From positions 5,642,001 through 5,706,000 of the forward strand of contig NZ_JADBEF010000001.1 of assembly GCF_014873535.1 (NCBI RefSeq): a stretch of DNA of 64,000 bases, given 5' to 3'. Both the position numbers and the translations under genes were made by a program. Source of the stretch: Nonomuraea africana. Lineage in GTDB: Bacteria; Actinomycetota; Actinomycetes; Streptosporangiales; Streptosporangiaceae. The notes beneath the pieces were generated by a model. It saw only the letters and a program-made list of their open reading frames with translations. It had not been told where the DNA came from and did not search any database. Of this stretch, positions 1 through 8,125 are shown piece by piece. The number at the start of each line of letters is the position of its first letter. Position 1 is the stretch's first letter.

Positions 1-84
1 GCGACCGTCGTCGGCGGGGAGCTCGCCGCGTCAGGTGGTCGGCTCCCCCCGCTACGAATACCTCGGAGCCGGAGGAAGACCGTC

Positions 85-98
85 TATGATCACGTTTT
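85..98 (+). promoter_or_regulatory. -10 box of a probable leaderless promoter
   Basis: TATGAT at 85-90 lies 8 nt before the ATG at 99. That puts the transcription start at or next to the start codon, and no Shine-Dalgarno sequence is close enough to serve (the GGAGG at about 71 is too far). No good -35 hexamer is visible. The leaderless reading is inference. Confidence 0.5.
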
Positions 99-884
99 AT
101 GGATGACGCTCCCCCCGACATCAACCCGCACATTCCCAGCGTCGCTCGGATGTACGACTACTACCTGGGCGGCAAGGACAATTTCCGCTCCGATCGGGAA
201 GCCGCGGAGAAGGTGCTCGCCGTCGTTCCCGAGACACGGCAGGCCGCGCGGGAGAACCGGGCGTTCATGCAGCGTGCCGTACGGCATGTGGCGGGGCAGG
301 GCATCAGGCAGTTCCTCGACATCGGCACCGGGCTGCCGACGCAGGGCAACGTGCACGAGGTGGCGGGGCCCGGCGCCCGCGTGGTCTACGTCGACAACGA
401 CCCGATCGTGCTGGCACACGGCAGGGCGATCCTGGCCGGAGCCGAGGGCGTCGACGTGACCCAGGGCGATCTGCGGCTGCCCGAGGCGATCCTGGACAGC
501 CCCGAGGCGCGCAAGCTGCTCGACTTCGACCAGCCGATCGCGATCCTCGTCGTGGCGGTGCTGCACTTCATCCAGGACGGCGACGACCCCGAGCGCATCC
601 TCGGCAGGCTGAAGGAGCGCATGGCGCCGGGAAGTTACCTGGTGCTGTCGCACGCCTGCCCGAACCGTCCCACCGAGTCGGAGGACATCGCCTCGGTCTA
701 CGACCTGGCCACGGCGGGCATCAGGCTGCGCACCCGAGCGGAGATCGCGCCGCTGTTCGACGGGCTCGAACTGGTCGAGCCCGGGCTGGTGAACGTGGCC
801 GAGTGGCGGCCGGAGGTGGCCGAACTCGCCCCGCTGCGTGGCGTCGGCGACTACTTCCTGGGCGGCGTGGCCAAGAAGCTCTAG
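99..884 (+). CDS. SAM-dependent methyltransferase, Methyltransf_19 (DUF574) family
   Basis: 261-residue cytosolic protein of the actinobacterial SAM methyltransferase family PF04672. Family marks include the N-terminal SVARMYDYYLGGKDNF block, the SAM-binding FLDIGTGLPTQGNVH motif near residue 73, VYVDNDP as the acidic loop near 96, and AVLHFI near 156. Length is usual for the family. These enzymes are abundant in actinomycetes and mostly lack a known substrate, so no reaction beyond SAM-dependent methyl transfer can be assigned. The start is the ATG behind a TATGAT box, consistent with a leaderless transcript. The gene stands alone, with a transposase relic directly downstream on the other strand. 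Confidence 0.9.
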   Translation: MDDAPPDINPHIPSVARMYDYYLGGKDNFRSDREAAEKVLAVVPETRQAARENRAFMQRAVRHVAGQGIRQFLDIGTGLPTQGNVHEVAGPGARVVYVDNDPIVLAHGRAILAGAEGVDVTQGDLRLPEAILDSPEARKLLDFDQPIAILVVAVLHFIQDGDDPERILGRLKERMAPGSYLVLSHACPNRPTESEDIASVYDLATAGIRLRTRAEIAPLFDGLELVEPGLVNVAEWRPEVAELAPLRGVGDYFLGGVAKKL

Positions 885-892
885 GCCGTGTC

Positions 893-1263
893 GGCCGACG
901 GGCAGGCGCACCTTGATACGGGACAGCACGGCGCGAAACTGCGGGCTGTCTCCCGCCTGGCCTGCGGTGAGGATGAACGACAGCGGTCGGCATCGGCGGT
1001 CGGCGGACAGGTGCACCTTGCTGGTGAGCCCGCCTCGCGAGCGGCCCAGCTTGGCTGCGGTCAGCCGGATCCTGCGCCGCAGCCGTAACCGCCGCCGTCC
1101 GCCCCGCTCCCCGTCTCCGCCGGGTTCGTCGTCTTGCGGGATTTGCCCCTTTGGTGCAGCCCCTGTTCCTGCTCGGCGGCCTTCTCCAACGCCGTGACCA
1201 GCTCGCCGTCCAGGGCCATCCCAGCGGCATGGTGGTGGGCGCGGGCCGTTGGCGATGGCCTAC
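893..1263 (-). pseudogene. IS5-family transposase relic
   Basis: On the minus strand, 893-1080 reads through GRSRGGLTSKVHLSADRRCR and then PLSFILTAGQAGDSPQF, the hallmark middle segment of IS5-type DDE transposases (GRSRGGLTTK-HL and LTAGQAGD). An upstream piece containing RAHHHAAG-like residues sits in another frame, so at least one frameshift separates the two. The catalytic C-terminal part is missing, since the reading runs into the methyltransferase gene. No terminal inverted repeats or target duplication could be recognised. It is a decayed insertion sequence with no expected activity. Confidence 0.75.
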
Positions 1264-1322
1264 CAGGATCGGAGACCAAAGCGCAGGCGAATCCCAAAGA
1301 TCTCAACTCCGTACAGGGCGGC

Positions 1323-1667
1323 TCATGATTTTGTCAGGTAGCCGGCGAGAGTGCTGCGGCTACGTTGGAGGTTGTCGATACGCTCGTCCATGGCCGCCAG
1401 TTCTCCGTTCAGGATGTCCCACAGCTCTGCGCACCAGTCGAATTCCGGGCGCTCGCCCCGGGCACACGGCAGCACGGAACGGATCACCTCGGTGGGCAGG
1501 CCCGCCTTCAGCAGAGCACGTACCTGCCGCACGGTGACCACGGAGTCTTCGTCGTAGTAGCGGTAACCGTTCGGACCGCGTCTGGCATCAAGCAACCCCT
1601 GCGCTTCGTAGTAGCGCAGCAACCTCGGACTCACCCCGGTACGCCGGGACAACTCCCCGATCAGCAT
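1323..1667 (-). CDS. MerR-family transcriptional regulator
   Basis: 114-residue DNA-binding protein. The MLIGELSRRTGVSPRLLRYY winged-helix start and the ARRGPNGYRYYDEDSV wing are typical of MerR_1. The second half (residues about 80-110) is a helical dimerisation segment with no cysteine cluster of metal-sensing type. I chose the ATG at 1667 because GTGAGG precedes it at a proper distance and family proteins begin at this point; a TTG at 1709 would add 14 unusual residues. It is divergent from the class IV aminotransferase at 1801, which is its most obvious target. The inducer is unknown. Confidence 0.9.
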   Translation of the reverse strand: MLIGELSRRTGVSPRLLRYYEAQGLLDARRGPNGYRYYDEDSVVTVRQVRALLKAGLPTEVIRSVLPCARGERPEFDWCAELWDILNGELAAMDERIDNLQRSRSTLAGYLTKS

Positions 1668-1680
1668 GTGATCCGCCTCA

Positions 1681-1728
1681 CCTGAGGTTGACCTTTCCAT
1701 CGATGTCAAGCCTTAACGTCGCCTCAGG
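1681..1728. promoter_or_regulatory. Probable MerR operator region with two dyads
   Basis: Between the divergent MerR and aminotransferase genes lie TTGAC (1688-1692) and its complement GTCAA (1705-1709), separated by 12 nt. An outer dyad is formed by CCTGAGG (1681-1687) and CCTCAGG (1722-1728). On the plus strand TTGACC is followed after 20 nt by TAACGT, an over-long spacer of the kind MerR proteins correct. Assignment to the adjacent MerR is inference. Confidence 0.45.
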
Positions 1729-1800
1729 AACGGACATTCCGGCCCAGGTAGTCCATCATCATCGATGATCACCTTCGATTTCGTCCTGCGGGAGTGACCC

Positions 1801-2604
1801 ATGTCCACTTTTGTTGTCCAACGTAACGGCCACGCGGCTGGCGCCGAGGAGTTGGCACCACTCGCCTTCGCGGGCTATGCCCACTTCACCGCCATGCAGG
1901 TGCGTGGCGGCCGGGTTCGGGGTCTCGACCTCCACCTGGAGCGGTTGCGCTCCGCCTCCATAGAGTTGTTCGGTCAGGCATTGCCCGACGATCGGGTACG
2001 GACCTTCCTGCGGACGGCAATACAGGTTGGCCCGGCTGACCTCTCGCTGACCGCCACCGTGTACTCTCCGGCTGGCGAGTTCACCGTGGCAGGGGCTGAC
2101 GTGGAGCCCGAGTTGCTGGTACGCACCGGGCCGGCCGCGTCCGGCCCGCAAGGACCGCTCGCGCTGGCGGCGGTCGAGTACGAACGAGTGCTCCCCGCCG
2201 TCAAGCACGTCGGAGAGGTGGCCAAGACCTACTTCCTCCGTCAGGCCGTCGGTCAAGGCTTCGATGACGCCGCCTTCGTCGACCGCCAGGGCCGGCTCAG
2301 CGAGGGGTCTATTTGGAACTTGGCCTTCTGGGACGGCGCCGCGGTGGTGTGGCCCGAGGCCGAGATGTTGGGCGGCACCACGATGGCCATCGTCCACCGA
2401 CAACTGGATCGCCTCGGTGTGCCCCAGCGCCTCCAGGAGGTCACGCTCACTGACCTGCCGGCACTGGCCGGGGCTGTGGTCATGAACTCATGGACGCCGG
2501 GTGTGGCGGTACATCGGATCGGCACCGAGTCCTTGCCTGAAGAGCCCTCTTTTGTGCAGCTGCTGCACCGGGCCTACCAGGACGAACCGCTCACCGCGCC
2601 GTAA
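1801..2604 (+). CDS. PLP-dependent class IV aminotransferase family protein
   Basis: 267 residues with the fold-type IV pattern. HLERLRSAS is near residue 47. VKHVGEVAKTYFLRQ near 128 carries the probable Schiff-base lysine (VKH). The PLP-phosphate region is LSEGSIWNLAF near 167 with the conserved Glu. GGTTMAIV near 192 matches the end of the cofactor site. The family contains branched-chain and D-amino-acid aminotransferases and aminodeoxychorismate lyase, and the sequence does not decide between them. The gene is divergent from a MerR regulator with 133 bp between the starts, so a regulated stand-alone role is more likely than housekeeping leucine or valine synthesis. Confidence 0.88.
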   Translation: MSTFVVQRNGHAAGAEELAPLAFAGYAHFTAMQVRGGRVRGLDLHLERLRSASIELFGQALPDDRVRTFLRTAIQVGPADLSLTATVYSPAGEFTVAGADVEPELLVRTGPAASGPQGPLALAAVEYERVLPAVKHVGEVAKTYFLRQAVGQGFDDAAFVDRQGRLSEGSIWNLAFWDGAAVVWPEAEMLGGTTMAIVHRQLDRLGVPQRLQEVTLTDLPALAGAVVMNSWTPGVAVHRIGTESLPEEPSFVQLLHRAYQDEPLTAP

Positions 2605-2861
2605 GGGCGCCAGCCTTCTGACTGCCCTACTCCCGCGCCAACCCGCGCAGACGCGGCATCCAGGCGATGATCCCGGAGAAAAGCGGATCAGGCGGCCAAC
2701 CGCAGGAAGCGCGACTCGCGCGGAGGCCGCCCCGTCCGTCCGCCGTCCCTCGTCTGCCGCCGCTGCGGGGCGCGCCAGAGCAACCGGTAGGTGGCGATGC
2801 CGGCTCACCACACAGGCGCTTCAGTTCAGCAGCGTGATCAATCCGGCCACGCGCGGCGAAC
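2605..2861. other. Non-coding stretch, nothing recognised
   Basis: No convincing reading frame, hairpin or RNA gene was seen here. It joins a short hydrolase-like remnant at 2862. Confidence 0.4.
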
Positions 2862-2981
2862 ATGGCCGGTCTGGAGATCAGGCACCACGACGCGGTCGCC
2901 GGGCACCACACTCCGGAGGATCACCCCAAGGAGATCGCGACGGCCATCGCGGAGTGGGCCGACGACCATCGCCTCCGTTGA
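2862..2981 (+). pseudogene. Possible C-terminal remnant of an alpha/beta hydrolase
   Basis: A 39-codon frame from ATG ends in AGHHTPEDHPKEIATAIAEW followed by a basic tail. This resembles the last helix and catalytic-His segment of alpha/beta hydrolases of the haloalkane-dehalogenase type (G-H-H-x-x-E-D-x-P-x-E-I). No N-terminal part is present upstream in any frame. I read it as a gene fragment; expression as a micro-protein cannot be excluded. Confidence 0.35.
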
Positions 2982-2997
2982 ACCCGCGACGGCCGCG

Positions 2998-3441
2998 TCA
3001 CCCCTCCGCAGGCGCGAAGGCCTGGGCGACGGCGAGGCTGTCCTCGTAGACGTGGTGCCGGGTGACGAGGCCGTTCTCGATCGTGAGGTGCAGGGCGAAC
3101 CGCGCGCGGTAGGGGCGTCCGGTGGAGCGGGCGGTCTGGCGGATCTCGCCGAGCACCACCGCGTCGTCGCCGTCCGCCAGGATGCGCTCGATCTCGGTGG
3201 CGGCGCTCCCGGGCACGTGATGCTCGCCCAGCTCGCGATAGTGGGCGGCGGCGTCGGCGCGGGTGGAGCGGTGCCGGATCCACGGCGTGGCGGCGCGGCC
3301 GTGCTCCGCCTCGGGCCAGTCGAGTTTCCAGTCCCCTCGCTCGGCGTACAGCTCGGCGATCCGCTCGGGGTCGCCCTCGCCGATCCGGCGCAGCAGTTCC
3401 TCCACCGCGGCGCGCGTGGTCGTGGTCGTGGCTGTCGGCAT
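2998..3441 (-). CDS. SnoaL-like / NTF2-fold protein
   Basis: 147 residues in the NTF2-like cone fold. An N-terminal helical pair (AAVEELLRRIGEGDPERIAE) is followed by a W-rich strand, then AATEIERILADGDDAVVLGE and a terminal strand pair (FALHLTIENGLVTRHHVYED). Members act as small hydrolases, isomerases or ligand-binding proteins; SnoaL itself is a polyketide cyclase. No catalytic residue can be assigned by eye. It is a single gene transcribed away from the LLM monooxygenase, 164 bp apart. Operator A lies between them but sits on the other gene's promoter. Confidence 0.85.
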   Translation of the reverse strand: MPTATTTTTRAAVEELLRRIGEGDPERIAELYAERGDWKLDWPEAEHGRAATPWIRHRSTRADAAAHYRELGEHHVPGSAATEIERILADGDDAVVLGEIRQTARSTGRPYRARFALHLTIENGLVTRHHVYEDSLAVAQAFAPAEG

Positions 3442-3567
3442 GGCGGATCCCCCGGCTTGGAACGTGCGTCCTGGTGACGCGGAAACAGCTCCACCCTTTC
3501 AGGGTCTCGTCGTCCCCGCGATTACCTCCCAGGTAGGCGTCCACGGTGAATCAGCCGTGATACGCTC

Positions 3568-3591
3568 CCAAGCGAGCGCTTGGTTTAGAGT
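3568..3591 (+). promoter_or_regulatory. Operator A and -10 box of the monooxygenase/CoA-ligase operon
   Basis: CCAAGCGAGCGCTTGG at 3568-3583 is a perfect 7+7 inverted repeat with a 2-nt centre, a typical TetR-type operator. TAGAGT at 3586-3591 is a plausible -10 box, so the dyad occupies the promoter spacer. Near-identical sites recur at 9602-9617 and 12107-12122. Confidence 0.7.
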
Positions 3592-3605
3592 CGAAGGGCG
3601 GACGC

Positions 3606-4652
3606 ATGAGGTTCTCCACGTTCCACCTCTTCCACCGGTTCGAAGGGCAGAGCTTCAAGGACGTCTACGACTACCACCTGGAGCTCATCGAGCTGGCCGA
3701 GGAGCTGGGGTTCGACGGGGTACGGCTGGCCGAGCACCATTTCCGCGACTACGGCGTGGTCCCCAACCTGTTCACCCTGCTCGCCCACGCCGCGGCCCGT
3801 ACCGAGCGGATCCGGCTGGGCACCGGCATCGTCGTCCTCCCTCTGCACAACCCCGTGCACGTCGCCGAGGAGGCGGCCCTGGTGGACGTGCTCTCGGGCG
3901 GACGGCTCGACCTCGGCATCGGCCGCGGCTACCAGAGCTTCGAGTTCGAGGGGTTCGGGATCGACCTGGCCGAGGCGCGCGACCGCTTCAACGAGGCGCT
4001 GGAGGTGATCCTCGGCCTCTGGACCCAGGACTCCTTCCAGCACGAGGGCAAGTTCTACCGGACCGGCGAGGTGTCGCTGACGCCCAGGCCGCTGCAGGCG
4101 CCGCACCCGCCCATCCACGTGGCCGCCGTCTCCCCCGAGACCGTCACCATGTACGGCGAGCGCGGCCTGCCCATCCTGGCCGACCCCGCGGCGCCGTTCC
4201 GCAAGGTCGTCAAGGCGGCCGAGACCTGGCGCGAGTCCGCGGGAGCCGTCGAGGCCGATCTGGTCGTCGCGCGGAGCGTCTACGTGGCGCCGACCGTCGA
4301 GCAGGCCCGCGAGGACCAGGCGCGGTTCGAGGCGGCCTTCGACAGGTCGCGGATCTTCAACGAGCGCAGCGCGCCGATCGACCACAGGACGGGCAAGGCG
4401 GCGCAGGGTTTCGAGTACTACCAGGACCGCTATCTCAAGGGCGGCACGGTCTCCGCCGACTTCCGCTGGGAGCAGCTGGAGGTCATCGGCGATCCCGCCC
4501 GCGTGATCGAGCAGATCGGCGTGCTGAAGGCGGCCGGGTTCTCCACGCTGCTGTGCGACTTCGGCAGTACCAGGCCGATGCCGCTGGAGGAGATGAAGAA
4601 GGTCATGCGGTTCTTCGCGACCGAGGTGATACCCGCGTTCCAGGAGGCGTGA
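3606..4652 (+). CDS. LLM-class flavin-dependent oxidoreductase
   Basis: 348-residue luciferase-like monooxygenase (TIM barrel, FMNH2/F420H2 type). Typical blocks are GFDGVRLAEHHF near residue 38, RIRLGTGIVVLPLHNPVHVA near 70, LDLGIGRGYQ near 102 and PIHVAAVSPETV near 166. Such enzymes insert oxygen next to carbonyls, sulfur or amines, or act as dehydrogenases. The substrate is not readable from sequence. The stop overlaps the next start (TGATG), so it is translationally coupled to the CoA-ligase homologue. Operator A covers its promoter, placing it under the same control as the cyclase, beta-lactamase-fold and isochorismatase genes. Confidence 0.92.
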   Translation: MRFSTFHLFHRFEGQSFKDVYDYHLELIELAEELGFDGVRLAEHHFRDYGVVPNLFTLLAHAAARTERIRLGTGIVVLPLHNPVHVAEEAALVDVLSGGRLDLGIGRGYQSFEFEGFGIDLAEARDRFNEALEVILGLWTQDSFQHEGKFYRTGEVSLTPRPLQAPHPPIHVAAVSPETVTMYGERGLPILADPAAPFRKVVKAAETWRESAGAVEADLVVARSVYVAPTVEQAREDQARFEAAFDRSRIFNERSAPIDHRTGKAAQGFEYYQDRYLKGGTVSADFRWEQLEVIGDPARVIEQIGVLKAAGFSTLLCDFGSTRPMPLEEMKKVMRFFATEVIPAFQEA

Positions 4653-6121
4653 TGATCCACTCGCTGACACTCTCCGACGTCCTGTCCGAGCACGCGCGTA
4701 GCCGCCCGCAGGTGACGGCGGTCGTCGACGGCCCGTTACGGCTCACCTATCCCGAGCTCGACGCCAGGGTCTCACGGCTGGCGGGCGCGCTGGCGGGGCG
4801 CGGGGTGGCCGAGGGTGAACGGGTGCTGTGGCTGGGCCAGAACTCGCACGCCGTCCTCGAACTGCTGCTGGCCTGCTCGCGCCTGGGCGCGGTCTTCTGC
4901 CCCGCCAACTGGCGTCAGTCCACCGACGAGCTGCGCCACGTGATCGAGGACCTGTCGCCGAAGGTGGTGGTGTGGGAGCGGTTCGAGGCGGCGGCCCCGC
5001 TGGCCACCGACGCCTGGGTGGACGACTACGCGGCGCTCGTCGCGGAGGGCGCTCGTTCGGACTTCCCGCCCGTGGACGACGGCGCGCCCACGCTGGCCCT
5101 CTACACCGCCGCCTTCGAGGGACGGCCGAGCGCGGCCCTGCTCAGCAGCGCGGCGCTGCTGGCGCACAGCATGTCGCTGCTGGTGGTCAGGCAGATGGAG
5201 CCCGGCTTCACCTTCCTCAACAACGGGCCGCTCTTCCACGTGGGCACGATGATGTTCTGCCTGGCCACGCTGCAGATCGGCGGGACGAACGTCTTCATGC
5301 CCTCCTTCGAGGCCGAGGAGGTCTGCCGGCTGGTCGACGCGGAGAAGGTGACGCAGGCGTTCCTGTTCGGGCAGATGATCGACGCGGTGGCGGCGGCGAA
5401 CGCGGAGCGCAAGTACGACCTGTCGTCGCTGCGCTTCGTCTCGCACTCGGCGGAGTGGGACGAGATGACCACGCCCGACGACTCGCCGTGGTGCCGGTCG
5501 AAGATGGGCGGATACGGGCAGACCGAGGTGGGCGGCATGCTCACCTTCCTCGGCCTCGCGCCGGGCGCCGCGGGGTTCGCCGGACGGCCCTCGCCACTGG
5601 CCCAGGTGCGCATCCTGGCCCCCGACGGGAGCGAGGTGGCGCCGGGCGAGGTGGGCGAGATCTGCGCCCGCGGCAAGACCCTCTTCTCCGGCTACTTCGC
5701 CCGGCCGGCGCTCAACGCCGACAAGTTCCGGTACGGCTGGCACCACACCGGCGACCTGGGCAGGCGGGAGCCCGACGGCACGATCACGTTCATCGGCCCG
5801 AAGCTGCGAATGATCAAGTCGGGCAACGAGAACATCTATCCCGCCGAGGTGGAGCGCGCGCTCAAGTCGCACCCCGCCGTGGCGGACGCCGCCGTGATCG
5901 GCGTGCCTGACCAGCGGTGGCACCAGGCGGTCAAGGCCGTCGTGGCGCTCAAGGGCACGGCCTCGGCCGAGGAGCTCGTCGAGCACGTCAGAGGGCAGCT
6001 GGCCGCCTACAAGAAGCCCAGGTACGTGGACTTCGTGGAGTCGATCCCGAAGAAGGGCTTCAGCCCCGACTACGACGCCCTGGACCTGGCGCACGGCGGC
6101 GGCAACTACCCGGGCGCCTGA
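4652..6121 (+). CDS. AMP-binding acyl-CoA synthetase homologue with altered motifs
   Basis: 489 residues in the ANL adenylate-forming fold. The core motifs GYGQTEVGG (A5, near residue 289), YGWHHTGDLG (A7, near 363) and GNENIYPAEVE (A8, near 391) are intact. Two motifs are not. The phosphate loop usually reads SGTTGxPK but is here YTAAFEGRPS near residue 151. The C-terminal catalytic-lysine motif (usually TGK) is here PKKGFSPDY near 468. The fold and hinge are preserved, so thioester chemistry is possible but normal adenylation is uncertain. The start is the ATG overlapping the upstream stop. Long upstream in-frame sequence overlapping the LLM gene is not coding. Confidence 0.88.
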   Translation: MIHSLTLSDVLSEHARSRPQVTAVVDGPLRLTYPELDARVSRLAGALAGRGVAEGERVLWLGQNSHAVLELLLACSRLGAVFCPANWRQSTDELRHVIEDLSPKVVVWERFEAAAPLATDAWVDDYAALVAEGARSDFPPVDDGAPTLALYTAAFEGRPSAALLSSAALLAHSMSLLVVRQMEPGFTFLNNGPLFHVGTMMFCLATLQIGGTNVFMPSFEAEEVCRLVDAEKVTQAFLFGQMIDAVAAANAERKYDLSSLRFVSHSAEWDEMTTPDDSPWCRSKMGGYGQTEVGGMLTFLGLAPGAAGFAGRPSPLAQVRILAPDGSEVAPGEVGEICARGKTLFSGYFARPALNADKFRYGWHHTGDLGRREPDGTITFIGPKLRMIKSGNENIYPAEVERALKSHPAVADAAVIGVPDQRWHQAVKAVVALKGTASAEELVEHVRGQLAAYKKPRYVDFVESIPKKGFSPDYDALDLAHGGGNYPGA

Positions 6122-6176
6122 GCGCCTGCCTGGACTGCCCGTCGTCCGATCAGAGCACTGGAAACGGTAAGGGAGG

Positions 6177-6200
6177 TATGATAGTCAAGATTTGTGACTA
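6177..6200 (+). promoter_or_regulatory. -10 box and probable MarR self-operator
   Basis: TATGAT (6177-6182) abuts TAGTCA-N7-TGACTA (6182-6200), a perfect 6+6 inverted repeat directly downstream of the promoter and ending about 11 nt before the MarR start. Binding here would block transcription, so negative autoregulation is inferred. Confidence 0.6.
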
Positions 6201-6211
6201 AAGGAGTGCTC

Positions 6212-6667
6212 TTGAATCGGGCCGAACGAAAGAAGACCGACCCCGATCTCGGCGTCATGGCCGGTCAGGTGCTGTTCTCGTTGCAGAAGGAGCTGTTCTC
6301 CACGCTCGCCGAGCAGGGCCATCCGCGACTGCGGCCACGGCATGGCGCCGTGCTGGCCTACCTGGACGAGGACGGCAGCAGGGCCACCGACCTGGCCCAG
6401 CAGTCGGGCCAGCACAAGCAGGTCATCGGCACGCTGGTGGACGAGCTGGTCGAGCTGGGCTACGTGCGCAGGGAGCCCGACCCGCGCGACCGCAGGGCCA
6501 AGCTCGTCGTGCCCACCGAGCTCGGGCTCGACCAGATGGCGCGCTCCGACGCGATCGTCGCGACCATCGAGCGCCGCCACGCCGAGGCCGTGGGCGAGGA
6601 GGCCTATGCCGTTTTCCGGCGAGTTTTCAAGCAGGTGGCCGAAGGGCACCGCGGGCGACTACGTTGA
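6212..6667 (+). CDS. MarR-family transcriptional regulator
   Basis: 151-residue winged-helix protein. The recognition helix region is SRATDLAQQSGQHKQVIGTL, and the wing contains YVRREPDPRDRRAKLVVPT, the signature D-x-R-x-R-R of MarR. I chose the TTG at 6212 because AAAGGAG lies 5 nt upstream; GTG codons at 6194 and 6206 are in frame but poorly placed, and the first overlaps the operator. The stop is followed 6 nt later by the glycosyltransferase start, so the two are probably co-transcribed. The ligand is unknown. Confidence 0.88.
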   Translation: MNRAERKKTDPDLGVMAGQVLFSLQKELFSTLAEQGHPRLRPRHGAVLAYLDEDGSRATDLAQQSGQHKQVIGTLVDELVELGYVRREPDPRDRRAKLVVPTELGLDQMARSDAIVATIERRHAEAVGEEAYAVFRRVFKQVAEGHRGRLR

Positions 6668-6673
6668 TCAGAT

Positions 6674-8086
6674 ATGCCCCCCTTGGCCTGGCGGCCCCTC
6701 GCCCTGATCGCGGCGCTGCTGTCGGCGCTGCTGCTGGCGCTCAGCCCCCTGTACGGCTACCACCGTGACGAGCTGTACTTCCGCCTCCTGGCCGAGCACC
6801 CCGCATGGGGCTACGTCGACCAGCCGCCGCTCACCCCGATGCTGGCGAGGCTGTCGACCACACTGTTCGGCGACACGCTGACCGGCCTGCGGATCCCCGC
6901 ACTGGCGTGCACGGCGGTCCTGGTCTTCGTGGTCGGGCTGATCAGCCGCGAGCTGGGCGGCGACCGCAGGGCGCAGATCCTCGCCGCGGCGGGCATCGGG
7001 ACCGGGGTGTTCACGCTGATCGCGGGGCACTCGCTGCTGACGCTCAGCGCGGACCTGCCGCTCTGGTCGGCGGCGATCCTGTTCGTCCTGAGGGTCCTGC
7101 TCAGGGGTGATGGACGGTGGTGGCTCGCGGCGGGCGCGGTCATCGGCGCGGCGACCTACAACAAGCACCTGATCGCGCTCCTGGTCATCGGGCTGGCGGC
7201 GGGCGTGCTCGCGGTGGGCCCGCGCCGGATCCTGCGCGATCCCTGGCTGTGGGCGGGCGCGGGGCTGGCGGTGCTGATCGCCGCGCCCAACCTGGTCTTC
7301 CAGGCGACCAACGGCTGGCCGCAGCTCGAGATGGCCGCCGCGCTGAGCGAGAACAAGGGCGCGGAGATGCGCGCGCTGTTCGTCCCGATGCAGATCGTGC
7401 TGTTCGGGCCGGTGGTGGCCGTCGTCGGCGCACGCGGCTGGCTGCGGCTGTGGCGGGACGCGCGGCTGCGCTGCCTGGCGGTCGCCTACCCGGTGGCCGC
7501 GGCGCTGACGCTGATCAGCGGCGGTCGCTTCGACTACACGGCGGGCCTGATCATCCTGCTGTTCTGCGCGGGCGTGACACCGGGGCTGGCCTCCTCTGTG
7601 GCGGTCAACGGCGCGCTCTGCGCGATCGTGGCGCTGCCGCTGGTCCCCCTGTCGGTGGTGGGCATGACGCCGATCCCGCAGGTCAACGAGATCGTCAGGG
7701 AGTCGATCGGCTGGCCGGAGTTCACCGAAGCGGTCCGCGCCGCCGTACGGACGCTGACCCCCGAGGAGCGCGCCCGCGCCGTGCTGCTGGCCGGCAGCTA
7801 CGGCGAGGCGGGCGCGCTCCACCTGGCCAAGGACCTGCCGCCGGTCTACAGCGGCCACAACCAGCTCTTCCGGTACGGCCCGCCGCCCGAGAGCGCCGAC
7901 GTGGTCGTGGCGGTGAAGTATCCGCGCAGGGGCCTGGAGACGGTGTTCCACAGCTGCGTGGAGCGGGGCAGGGTGACCAACGCGGCGGGGGTGGACAACG
8001 AGTTCGACGGCCTCCCCGTGCTGGTGTGCAAGGGCCTGCGGGTGCCCTGGCGTACGGCCTGGCCGCGCTTCCAGGAGTACAGCTGA
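6674..8086 (+). CDS. Membrane glycosyltransferase, GT39/ArnT-like family
   Basis: 470-residue polytopic protein with about ten hydrophobic segments in its first 330 residues and a C-terminal extracytoplasmic domain. The first external loop holds GYHRDELYF and WGYVDQPPLTP, the acidic D-E and proline motif of dolichyl-phosphate-mannose-type and ArnT glycosyltransferases. TYNKHLIALLV near residue 160 is also conserved. The expected reaction is sugar transfer from a polyprenyl-phosphate donor to a cell-envelope acceptor outside the membrane. The acceptor is unknown. It lies 6 nt after the MarR gene, suggesting MarR-controlled expression. Confidence 0.85.
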   Translation: MPPLAWRPLALIAALLSALLLALSPLYGYHRDELYFRLLAEHPAWGYVDQPPLTPMLARLSTTLFGDTLTGLRIPALACTAVLVFVVGLISRELGGDRRAQILAAAGIGTGVFTLIAGHSLLTLSADLPLWSAAILFVLRVLLRGDGRWWLAAGAVIGAATYNKHLIALLVIGLAAGVLAVGPRRILRDPWLWAGAGLAVLIAAPNLVFQATNGWPQLEMAAALSENKGAEMRALFVPMQIVLFGPVVAVVGARGWLRLWRDARLRCLAVAYPVAAALTLISGGRFDYTAGLIILLFCAGVTPGLASSVAVNGALCAIVALPLVPLSVVGMTPIPQVNEIVRESIGWPEFTEAVRAAVRTLTPEERARAVLLAGSYGEAGALHLAKDLPPVYSGHNQLFRYGPPPESADVVVAVKYPRRGLETVFHSCVERGRVTNAAGVDNEFDGLPVLVCKGLRVPWRTAWPRFQEYS

Positions 8087-8089
8087 TAT

Positions 8090-8119
8090 TTGACAGAGCG
8101 TTCCAATAAAGCCTAGGTT
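8090..8119 (+). promoter_or_regulatory. Promoter of the TetR gene, probably leaderless
   Basis: TTGACA (8090-8095) and TAGGTT (8114-8119) are spaced by 18 nt. The ATG of the TetR gene begins 6 nt after the -10 box, which predicts a leaderless mRNA. The CCAAGC-type operator found elsewhere in the region is not present here. Confidence 0.65.
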
Positions 8120-8125
8120 CTGGCC

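Noticed and set aside
90..1016. Long minus-strand frame opposite the methyltransferase
   Set aside because: Only its first 41 codons are transposase-like; the rest is the antisense of a clear PF04672 gene.
3263..4651. N-terminal extension of the CoA-ligase frame back to 3263
   Set aside because: It overlaps the LLM monooxygenase in another frame and has no family similarity; the ATG at 4652 fits the coupled start.
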